Below, piece after piece: positions 1 to 5,967 of a stretch of 13,540 nt of DNA. The notes beneath the pieces were generated by a model. The model was not told the DNA's origin. It searched no databases and was given only the letters and a program-made list of their open reading frames with translations. Position 1 is the stretch's first letter, and each line of letters begins with the position of its first letter. Both the position numbers and the translations under genes were made by a program. Origin of the DNA: an uncultured Lachnospiraceae bacterium (GTDB taxonomy: Bacteria > Bacillota_A > Clostridia > Lachnospirales > Lachnospiraceae); NCBI GenBank assembly GCA_947177885.1, contig CAMWWF010000039.1, positions 1 to 13,540 of the forward strand. The letters are read 5' to 3'.

Positions 1-104
1 ATCCCCCCAAAGCACCGGTCCCGGGACCCTGTCAGGCGCAACAACGCCGCTCCCCCACTGTGTGCCTCCAGACATGCAGTACATAACAGCTTCTCATTCT
101 GAAC

Positions 105-269
105 TTATTTCTGACTGACAGAAGGCTTACCGTACTCTTCTTCCAGCTTTTTCCTCAGCTTTCGCCCGGTAACCGTAAATATCACAATACCCGCTGCGAC
201 GATGACCGCCACCGCTGCCATCGCCGTGATTCCTCCATATAGCAATCTCTCGCTGACATGTAAATTCAT
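105..269 (-). CDS. Small single-pass membrane protein (54 aa), unknown function
   Basis: I do not recognise the family. The start is the ATG at 269, preceded by GGGAGG with a 7-base spacer. A longer in-frame extension upstream has no ribosome binding site and runs through the inverted repeat at 304-368. The 54-residue product has a short N-terminus, one hydrophobic helix at about residues 11-35 rich in Ala, Val and Ile, then a charged tail (GRKLRKKLEEEYGK). By the positive-inside rule the basic tail is likely cytoplasmic. Such small proteins can be accessory membrane-complex subunits, but nothing in the sequence assigns a role. It lies beyond the tad genes, separated by the plus-strand gene and a non-coding stretch, so it is probably a separate unit. 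No terminator with a U-tract is visible downstream to the window edge. I am fairly sure it is a gene and unsure of its function. Confidence 0.7.
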   Translation of the reverse strand: MNLHVSERLLYGGITAMAAVAVIVAAGIVIFTVTGRKLRKKLEEEYGKPSVSQK

Positions 270-276
270 TTTTATA

Positions 277-300
277 CCTCCCTGCGCGCTGCGGCGCGCA
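277..300 (-). promoter_or_regulatory. Ribosome binding site abutted by a GC-only hairpin
   Basis: On the minus strand the arms TGCGCGC and GCGCGCA (283-300, 4-base loop) form a perfect 7-bp stem. It ends directly against the GGGAGG ribosome binding site (277-282) of the 54-residue gene. A stem this close to the Shine-Dalgarno sequence could limit ribosome access or protect the 5' end. The structure is read directly from the sequence; the regulatory role is inference. Confidence 0.45.
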
Positions 301-303
301 CCA

Positions 304-368
304 GAGCGTGTTTGAAAAATCATTCCCCCGGTCTGCATGCCCCGAAGAAAACATTTTCAAACACGCTC
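304..368. repeat. 65-bp inverted-repeat element with 15-bp perfect arms
   Basis: The arms GAGCGTGTTTGAAAA (304-318) and TTTTCAAACACGCTC (354-368) are exact reverse complements, separated by a 35-base centre. There is no U-tract following either arm, so it does not look like an intrinsic terminator. Its compact size and perfect ends resemble a small palindromic extragenic repeat or a MITE-like element. No target-site duplication is evident and no transposase is nearby. Only one copy lies in this window. Confidence 0.65.
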
Positions 369-781
369 CGGGAACCGTTCAGAAATTACTTGCGACAGGA
401 ACACCGTATAAATGTTCCGCTGCAAAGAAGAAAACCGCAGACATAGTGGGCTGTGTCAGGATTTTCTGATGCCGCAGACGGACATTCAGACAAGTCATTG
501 CCATGAGCAATTTTCCAACAGTTCCCTACCTCCGGCCGGATGCGCTTTTTTATCCGGCCTGCCGTTCCGAACTGTCTTCCGATCTTTTTCGGAATGTGGT
601 GCAAAACACATATCATTTGAGTTTCCCTATTTTTCCCTATCCGCCTTCCGTAACGCCGTATAAATACGAAACAAACGGGAAATGGTCAGTGGTGACTGTC
701 CCTTTGGATGAAAAATACTGATTCTATACGAGTTTCAGAGATGCAAATTTCAAAAACGGGGAAACACAAAACATATAATCC
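369..781. other. Non-coding or weakly coding stretch with several small hairpins
   Basis: I see no convincing gene here. Short stems are present: GGCCGGAT/ATCCGGCC (534-541 and 552-559) and TTCCGA/TCGGAA with a 6-base loop around 574-592. A 72-codon plus-strand ORF (503-721) has ordinary-looking composition but no ribosome binding site. A minus-strand ORF (386-616) overlaps it. Neither matches a family I know. From about 720 on the sequence becomes AT-rich and leads into the promoter of the plus-strand gene. A second TATAAT at 774-779 lacks a recognisable -35. Confidence 0.5.
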
Positions 782-810
782 TTTACTTTCTCCTTCAAAT
801 TATTTATAAT
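782..810 (+). promoter_or_regulatory. Putative sigma-A-type promoter for the plus-strand DiS_P_DiS gene
   Basis: TTTACT (782-787, 4 of 6 matches to TTGACA), a 17-base spacer, and a perfect TATAAT (805-810) lie in an AT-rich tract. The predicted transcription start is near 817, about 50 bases before the first in-frame ATG of the downstream gene. It faces that gene and away from the 54-residue gene. Confidence 0.5.
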
Positions 811-870
811 CCTACAATCACCATAAAGGACTATACCAGGTTTCAATTACTGATTAAAATCACAATATGT

Positions 871-1311
871 ATGGCTTTTTATGTCATTGGCGCCTATGCG
901 ACCACAGATATCCTGCGGCTGCTGAAGGGTCATCCCGTCTCCGTGGGAAACAGCGACTGCTTCTGTGAATCCTGCGGATGCAGACTCACCCTGCGGCAGC
1001 AGATCCCCATTTACTCCTATCTGTCCTGCCATGGCAAATGTAAAAACTGCGGTCACACCATCTCCCCGGGGAATTTTATTCTGGAAGTTCTGTTTACCGC
1101 CGTCTTCCTCCTTGCCGCGGTCATAACCGATTTCCGCCCCGCAGTCTGGGTCTTTTGCGTCATATTTTACGAATCCGTCAAACTGTTCTGTGTCATATAC
1201 CGCGGAAAACGCGGCCGGGAACTGGCAAAGGGCCTGTTCTTCTCCCTCCTCGGGAATGCCGTCAACTTTTCACTGGTGGGTGTCCTCTTTTTCTTTCTGA
1301 CACTGGTGTGA
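871..1311 (+). CDS. Stand-alone prepilin peptidase N-terminal (DiS_P_DiS-like) domain protein
   Basis: The 146-residue product carries the four-cysteine signature of the N-terminal domain of bacterial prepilin peptidases. CESC (C32, C35) and CKNC (C57, C60) are separated by 21 residues, the spacing known from PilD-type enzymes. Between them lies IPIYSYLSCHGKC, and after them the typical ISPGNFILEVLFTAVF segment. In full-length enzymes this domain is linked to N-methylation and metal binding. The catalytic TD and GxGD aspartate motifs of the A24 peptidase are absent. The rest is two or three hydrophobic helices (about 68-85, 92-110, 122-145). Start choice is uncertain. ATG 871 has no ribosome binding site. 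The frame is open upstream, and a CTG (850) or ATT (853) start after CAGG would add residues completing the first membrane helix. The stop TGA abuts the PP2C stop. It probably partners the short A24 peptidase at 5236-5898. Confidence 0.8.
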   Translation: MAFYVIGAYATTDILRLLKGHPVSVGNSDCFCESCGCRLTLRQQIPIYSYLSCHGKCKNCGHTISPGNFILEVLFTAVFLLAAVITDFRPAVWVFCVIFYESVKLFCVIYRGKRGRELAKGLFFSLLGNAVNFSLVGVLFFFLTLV

Positions 1312-2040
1312 TCACCGTTCCACCTCCGCCACACAGACAGAGATATTGTCCCTCTCCCCCCTCTCTATCATGGCCCGGACCATTCCGCTGCAGAAACCGT
1401 CGGGATCCTTCCTCCATCTCTTTTCATGGACGGCCTCAATGTCCGTTTCCACCAAATGATGATAGAAGCCATCCGAGCAGACCACAAATACATCACCCTT
1501 TTCCGCATTTCCCTCCAGTGCCTGGAACCACAACTGTTCCTGCTTTCCCATATAATTGTTGAGATAACTCTTCATCTGACCTGTCTTCAGCCGCGCCACG
1601 CTGTCATCCACAGTCAATTGCTCCAGCATACCTCCCCGATAGCGGTACACCCTGCTGTCACCCACATGGATAATGTAATATCTGTGCCTTATCAGGAACA
1701 ACAGCGACAGGGTTGATCCGGTTTTCAGGTTTTCCCTTCGGCATATCTGACACAGATCCTCATTCCAGCATTCGACCGCGTCCTTTAAATGAGAGAACAA
1801 CACCTCCGGTTCCGTCTCCGAAACAGCGATCCATGTTGCCAGATCTTCAAACCACTCCTCCGCGCGCCGTACCAGAAAAGAGGAAGCCATCTCGCCGTGC
1901 TCAAGCCCCCCCACGCCGTCACCTACAACACACAACACCAATGTCTCTTTCCCCTGTTTCAAATGTCTGTAGCACACGGCATCCTGATTGACCTCTCTCA
2001 CACTGCCGATGTCCGATGCACTGCCTCCCCTGATCTTCAT
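1312..2040 (-). CDS. PP2C-family Ser/Thr protein phosphatase
   Basis: A 242-residue PPM/PP2C phosphatase that would remove phosphate from Ser/Thr residues using two metal ions, probably in the cytoplasm since no signal or membrane helix is seen. All key motifs are present in order: SDIGSVREVNQD (9-20), VVGDGVGG (38-45), TGST (108-111), HVGDSRVYR (125-133), LTVDDS (142-147), CSDG (188-191) and RDNIS (230-234), giving the metal-binding Asp residues D20, D41, D190 and D231. Start ATG 2040 has GGAGG five bases upstream and sits where the family normally begins. The frame is open to 2205, and ATG 2136 (GGAGG only 3 bases away) would add a 32-residue tail containing CPEC. It is last in the minus-strand train, after the FHA gene, a pairing typical of phosphorylation-controlled machines. 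Its stop touches the stop of the convergent gene. Confidence 0.92.
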   Translation of the reverse strand: MKIRGGSASDIGSVREVNQDAVCYRHLKQGKETLVLCVVGDGVGGLEHGEMASSFLVRRAEEWFEDLATWIAVSETEPEVLFSHLKDAVECWNEDLCQICRRENLKTGSTLSLLFLIRHRYYIIHVGDSRVYRYRGGMLEQLTVDDSVARLKTGQMKSYLNNYMGKQEQLWFQALEGNAEKGDVFVVCSDGFYHHLVETDIEAVHEKRWRKDPDGFCSGMVRAMIERGERDNISVCVAEVER

Positions 2041-2051
2041 CCTGACCTCCG

Positions 2052-2261
2052 TCACATACCGATGCAAAATATCGCATTCCGGGCATTTTTCAATCTTCCC
2101 CGCAAAACGGCTTCTGTCGCTGGTAAAGAATCGCATGATCCTCCGATGCAATAGCAGACTCCGACACAACTGCAGGCTCTGATACAACTGCAGGTTCCGA
2201 TGCAACTACAGACCCTGATGCAATTGTAAACTCTATCGCGCTTTGAAAAACTCTGTCCCAC
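2052..2261 (-). CDS. Possible small Cys-rich repeat protein (69 aa), doubtful
   Basis: A GTG at 2261 follows GAGGAAG by about five bases and lies 10 bases after the FHA stop. The frame ends 11 bases before the PP2C start, so it fills the gap exactly as an operon gene would. Residues 13-43 are imperfect hexapeptides of the CSCIGT/CSCIRA type, encoded by the 18-bp tandem repeats, giving about a dozen cysteines. The second half is unremarkable. Against it: another minus-strand frame is also open through the repeats and reads as SEPAVV-type units, though it lacks a standard start. The region could also be untranslated or, in part, an N-terminal extension of PP2C. No family recognised and no function proposed. 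Confidence 0.22.
   Translation of the reverse strand: MGQSFSKRDRVYNCIRVCSCIGTCSCIRACSCVGVCYCIGGSCDSLPATEAVLRGRLKNARNAIFCIGM
2143..2232. repeat. Five tandem copies of an imperfect 18-bp repeat
   Basis: Units are at 2143-2160, 2161-2178, 2179-2196, 2197-2214 and 2215-2232. The minus-strand consensus is AGYCTGCAGTTGCATCGG, with 1-5 changes per unit. Each unit holds a TGCAGTTGCA-like core that is nearly palindromic. The unit length is a multiple of three, so copy-number change would not shift a reading frame but would alter the spacing between the FHA and PP2C genes. Confidence 0.9.
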
Positions 2262-2271
2262 GCGCTCTTCC

Positions 2272-3792
2272 TCAGGAGATATGAACCCGATAGCGCACAG
2301 GCTTACTGACCGTGAAAGCCAGCTCCATGCCGTCCTGAAGCTGATACGGCTGATTCGGCACCATCACCTGACCGTTCACCATGGTATGATTGGCGGAACC
2401 CAGGTCAATAACAAAGAAAGCATCTCCTCTGCGCTCGATACGCGCATGCTGTCTGCCGATCCGCTTGAATTCTCCGGGAAACGCCACATCCGGCCGTTTT
2501 TCGTCGGAAGACATCCTCCCGATGGTGATATAAGGTTTCGTAAAGTTAAGATCGATCCTCTGTAATGCTCCCGGTTGGGAAAAATCGATCAGCTCCATCC
2601 ACGGTGTCTGCACTGCCGCAGCCTCATCGGAGAATACCTCCGTCTCGTCGGAACCGTTTCCGCCGTACACGGACGCATAGTCCGCCGCTCCCGGGGCATA
2701 GTCCGTGGAAGCCGTCTGCCGCACTCCCGCATATGCCGGCTGTCCGCCTGCTGCCACCCCGTGCTCCGGTGTCTGTGAGGGAGGAACTGTCTGCTTCTTT
2801 CTGCCGCCAAACAGACTTCCCAGACCTCCATGCCCTTTTTCCTCCTTTGTTTTCCTGCCCGGTTCCTTCTCCGCTCTTTTGCTCTCCGCAGAAGGTTTTT
2901 CCTTTTTGCCCTTCTTGTTGCCAAACAGAGCCTGGACTACTTCGTCCTCACTGTTGTCCGCTCCGTATCCCAGGTTCCTCTCCTGTTCAGGCTCTGAGGC
3001 TTTATACGACATCTGCTTCTTATCCTTTTTCCTGCCGTCGTCGCTGTCCTTTTTCTTTTCTTCCACAGGCATTACGGACTGTGAAAATGGCGTCTGCCGT
3101 GAAGCAGGCTGTTGAAATGCCGGCTGCTGACTCACAGACTGCTGGTATGCCGGCTGTTGACTCACAGGCTGCCGATATGCCGGCTGCTGATTTACAGGCT
3201 GCTGACTCGCAGGCTGCAGGAATGTCGCCTGTGAAGATGCCGCCGCGCCCTTTTCCTCCAGCATCAGCCGATACAATCCCGCCAACGTAATATGGCCATC
3301 CCCGAAAAACCGGAACAGTCTTACCTGGAAATCCTTGTCGTCGCTGATCATGATACGCATGAACACATTCTTGAAAAATTCCAGTATCTCCCGGTCTTCA
3401 CTGCGATAAGACGGAACAGGAACGTAGAGATAGAACACCTGATAGGTATGCTTATCCACGTACACATATCTGGTATCCACACAGAAATTATGATAGTCCA
3501 GGAACCAATCTCTGCCCTTGACAAAAGGCTCCAGCAGATTAAGATACAACTGTACGAACAAAGCTTTGGGCAGTGTCATTTCCGCATACTCCAATGCCAC
3601 CGTATTGATCAGCTTGTATTTCAGTACCGTCTCCTCATTGACCGATACAATGCGGAATGGGATCAGGAACTCCGGACAATCCTTCCGGATCACTTTTACC
3701 GCGATCTCATCCGGTCTCTCCCCGAAGTCCAGTCGTATATTCAGATAGTTTGCCTCCAATGAATTCTGTAACGTAAAATTTTCGCTGTTCAT
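2272..3792 (-). CDS. DUF6382-like and FHA domain protein
   Basis: A 506-residue cytoplasmic-looking protein with three parts. Residues 1-182 form an alpha/beta domain resembling DUF6382, with LDYHNFCVDTRYVYVD at about 98-113. Residues 184-395 are a low-complexity linker: Gln/Pro repeats (190-240), then Lys/Glu-rich and Ala/Gly-rich stretches. Residues about 408-504 are a C-terminal FHA domain, which binds phosphothreonine peptides, with IGR (424-426), GRQHARI (446-452) and SANHTMVNG (466-474). The usual Ser of the SRxH motif is replaced by Gly. The start is ATG 3792, with GGGGAG eight bases upstream; an earlier in-frame ATG at 3810 precedes that site and is less likely. It lies 22 bases after the WG gene. 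With PP2C downstream it probably reads a phosphorylation signal that controls or scaffolds the Tad machine. The domain call is firm for FHA and moderate for DUF6382. Confidence 0.88.
   Translation of the reverse strand: MNSENFTLQNSLEANYLNIRLDFGERPDEIAVKVIRKDCPEFLIPFRIVSVNEETVLKYKLINTVALEYAEMTLPKALFVQLYLNLLEPFVKGRDWFLDYHNFCVDTRYVYVDKHTYQVFYLYVPVPSYRSEDREILEFFKNVFMRIMISDDKDFQVRLFRFFGDGHITLAGLYRLMLEEKGAAASSQATFLQPASQQPVNQQPAYRQPVSQQPAYQQSVSQQPAFQQPASRQTPFSQSVMPVEEKKKDSDDGRKKDKKQMSYKASEPEQERNLGYGADNSEDEVVQALFGNKKGKKEKPSAESKRAEKEPGRKTKEEKGHGGLGSLFGGRKKQTVPPSQTPEHGVAAGGQPAYAGVRQTASTDYAPGAADYASVYGGNGSDETEVFSDEAAAVQTPWMELIDFSQPGALQRIDLNFTKPYITIGRMSSDEKRPDVAFPGEFKRIGRQHARIERRGDAFFVIDLGSANHTMVNGQVMVPNQPYQLQDGMELAFTVSKPVRYRVHIS
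3107..3220. repeat. 30-bp tandem repeats inside the FHA gene linker
   Basis: Three near-complete 30-bp units (3107-3136, 3137-3166, 3167-3196) plus a partial fourth (3197-3220) encode decapeptides of the QPAYQQSVSQ type on the minus strand. The unit keeps the reading frame, so linker length could vary between strains without disrupting the FHA domain. Confidence 0.85.
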
Positions 3793-3814
3793 GTTCTGTT
3801 CTCCCCGCATTTTG

Positions 3815-5146
3815 CTAATCCGTCTTATACTCCAGAGTGATCATCGCCGCCTGGTCCAAAAAGGTAACCTGGGCGGAATAATTGTGGAAAGGCATGGCGC
3901 TCTCCAGCGCTTCCGTTATCACCAGCTCATTCCGCTCACTGATATATCCCCATGTGTCCACCACCCTGACCGCCGCCAGATGATTGGAAAAGGACCATGC
4001 GTCATTATACTGGTAATCAATGACCAGCTGCCCGCTTCGGTCAATAAATCCCCATTTGCCGTTTTCATCCGCCACCGCAATGTAATTGGATGACTCCGGG
4101 GCTTTTGCATCCGCAAAGCCGTTCTCGCTCACTCTGTTTCCTTCCACATCAATGAGATACCACAGCCCCCCTGATTTCACCATACCCATATTCCCCGCAA
4201 AGACCTGATTCAGGGAACTCACTGCCACATCCTCATAAATGTAATCTGTGACGGCCTCCCCGCTGTCACTTATGACAGCCCATTTGTCACCGCTCCTTGC
4301 CGCGAAGACACCGCAGGAATTCATGGTCATCTCATCAAATTGAAGCTCCGGAAAGGCGCAGACGAAATCTGCCGTATAATATCCGTATTTACCATTGCTC
4401 TGTGCCACAATGTACGCATTGTTGATACCATAGACATCGTTCACCGGGGTCTCGTCGATCCCGTATTTCTCGCCGGTGGTCAGAATGGTGTAATAAGTGC
4501 CGTCCATGGAGACCACACCGTACCCGCCGTTGTTGAAAGGCACTGCCGTATCGTAAACCGCCGGGAGGATAAATTTTCCGCCGGCGTTTATGTAGCCCCA
4601 CTTACTGCCGTCAAAGGCAGGCATCAGACTGTTTCCCGATGTAGGAGTGATCTCCACGGCCGCAGTGACACGCATGGAATATCCATAGCGGTTATCTTCG
4701 TACAACTCTCCTATGGGACCGCCGGGATATAGCTCCATTCCCTTTTTCAACAATGTCATTGCATCCTTGAGATCATTTTCGGAAAGGTATATTTCGGCCG
4801 CCTTCAGGTACTCCTCCTCTGATGCGGTCCCATCGACGCTTCTCTTTTCCACAAGCTCCACATAGGAATCCGTGTCCCCCTGTGCCAGATAGACCTGCTG
4901 CAGCCTGGTCTCTATCCCGGGAACCTCATCCGTGCGGTAGCTTAAAGCCTGCACATACAATGGAACCGCTCTCACATAAAGCTCCTTGCCCGCATACAGG
5001 TCTGCCTGCCGGACCAGCTCCGCCTGCGCGTTCCTGTTGTCGATGCCGCTGGCGGTTCTGACTGACAAATACCAGCCCAGCAGGATCACCGCCAAAAGTG
5101 CAATGACCACTATCCACCGTTTGCCTTTCACTCCACTCATCCTCAT
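3815..5146 (-). CDS. Membrane-anchored TPR-like and WG-repeat protein
   Basis: A 443-residue protein with a basic N-terminus and one membrane helix (residues 11-27, WIVVIALLAVILLGWYL) but no signal peptidase or lipobox site, so it is likely an anchored protein facing outward. Residues 35-140 are helical and TPR-like (LYVRAVPLYVQAL, YLKAAEIYLSENDLKDAM). From about 175 to the end come roughly six WG-type repeats of 40-50 residues: SKWGYINAGGKF, GKYGYYTADF, DKWAVISDSGEA, GLWYLIDVEGNR, GKWGFIDRSGQL and DTWGYISERNEL. Three keep the canonical Trp-Gly. WG repeats form beta-propeller-like structures of poorly defined function, probably protein binding. Several ATGs are close together: 5152 touches the GGAAGG ribosome site, 5146 has the best spacing and 5140 is also possible. 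It sits between the prepilin peptidase and the FHA gene, so a role in pilus assembly or control is inferred from position only. Confidence 0.88.
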   Translation of the reverse strand: MRMSGVKGKRWIVVIALLAVILLGWYLSVRTASGIDNRNAQAELVRQADLYAGKELYVRAVPLYVQALSYRTDEVPGIETRLQQVYLAQGDTDSYVELVEKRSVDGTASEEEYLKAAEIYLSENDLKDAMTLLKKGMELYPGGPIGELYEDNRYGYSMRVTAAVEITPTSGNSLMPAFDGSKWGYINAGGKFILPAVYDTAVPFNNGGYGVVSMDGTYYTILTTGEKYGIDETPVNDVYGINNAYIVAQSNGKYGYYTADFVCAFPELQFDEMTMNSCGVFAARSGDKWAVISDSGEAVTDYIYEDVAVSSLNQVFAGNMGMVKSGGLWYLIDVEGNRVSENGFADAKAPESSNYIAVADENGKWGFIDRSGQLVIDYQYNDAWSFSNHLAAVRVVDTWGYISERNELVITEALESAMPFHNYSAQVTFLDQAAMITLEYKTD

Positions 5147-5235
5147 TTCCATCCTTCCAAATGTATGATTTGTTTACACGCTTCCCCCATGCCGCCAAAG
5201 ACTCACGTACAGTCAGTACCAGGAACACTTTACCT

Positions 5236-5898
5236 TCATAAGATCAAAAAGGTCAGCAGTGTGCCCAGATACAGAAACGGCGCCAACGGGACTCCGTCCT
5301 TCATTGTCAGCTTTTTGCGCGCCATCTGTACCAGGGAATAGACACAGCATACCAGCACGCCGTATGCAATGGCTCCCACAATTCTCTGACCCGTAAGGTA
5401 CAGCCCCATCACAAAGGCAAGCTTCACATCCCCGGCCCCCAGCTGCCCCTTTGATATCAGATAGCACAGGAGGAAGATGAGACCTCCCACCAGTCCTCCT
5501 ATGATGGATTGCCCGATGAGCGCAAGCCCCCTTTCCGGATCACTGACCACAGCTCCCATGCCGATCACGGACCAAAGTCCCAGAAAGAACAGTACCACCC
5601 GGTTCGGGATCAGCCTGGCTTTCCTGTCGGTGACCGCAAAAATACTCATTGCCAGAAAAATGGCCATATTCTGCAGCAGTGCAAAAATATACATATCCTG
5701 TCGGATGCTCAGCCAACACCAGACCGCAGCTGTGATCATCCCCACCCCCAGAACAAATTTATCCGTGATACAATTCTCCCGGAAGAATACTCTTTTTCCG
5801 GACAACTGCAGGGACAGCCTTCTGTCCAAAAGCACCACCGCGCCATAATACAAGATCATAATAACGACTGTCCCCAGTACAGCGCTGACAATCTTCAC
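5236..5898 (-). CDS. A24-family prepilin peptidase, TadV/CpaA type
   Basis: A 220-residue integral membrane aspartyl peptidase that should cleave the short leaders of the pilin-like proteins encoded upstream. The two catalytic aspartates are in AVTDRKARLIPN (D91) and GAGDVKLA (D157), the TD and GxGD motifs of the family. About six hydrophobic segments are visible, starting with residues 5-24. It lacks the N-terminal four-cysteine domain of PilD-type enzymes, as is normal for TadV/CpaA. A domain of that type is encoded separately on the plus strand at 871-1311. The start is GTG 5898, with GGGAGG eight bases upstream. It lies 69 bases after the TadE-like gene and 89 bases before the WG gene in the same direction. 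Confidence 0.92.
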   Translation of the reverse strand: MKIVSAVLGTVVIMILYYGAVVLLDRRLSLQLSGKRVFFRENCITDKFVLGVGMITAAVWCWLSIRQDMYIFALLQNMAIFLAMSIFAVTDRKARLIPNRVVLFFLGLWSVIGMGAVVSDPERGLALIGQSIIGGLVGGLIFLLCYLISKGQLGAGDVKLAFVMGLYLTGQRIVGAIAYGVLVCCVYSLVQMARKKLTMKDGVPLAPFLYLGTLLTFLIL

Positions 5899-5967
5899 GC
5901 TTCCTTCCTCCCACTGTGCCTCTTCCGCCCCGTTTCCATCACTCTGCCCGGGCGGTCCGGTCCGATT

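Noticed and set aside
17..28. Perfect palindrome GGTCCCGGGACC at the window start
   Set aside because: Only 12 bp, not followed by a U-tract in either direction, and not linked to any recognisable operator or terminator.
774..779. Second TATAAT as an upstream tandem promoter
   Set aside because: No acceptable -35 element at 16-18 bases; the AT-rich tract makes a chance match likely.
2565..3290. 241-codon plus-strand frame opposite the FHA linker
   Set aside because: Pro/Ser/Cys-rich translation of the complement of the Lys/Glu/Gln-rich linker; no ribosome site and the repeats belong to the real gene.
4926..5228. 100-codon minus-strand frame overlapping the WG gene start
   Set aside because: Runs out of frame through the membrane helix region of a clearly coding gene and has no family features.
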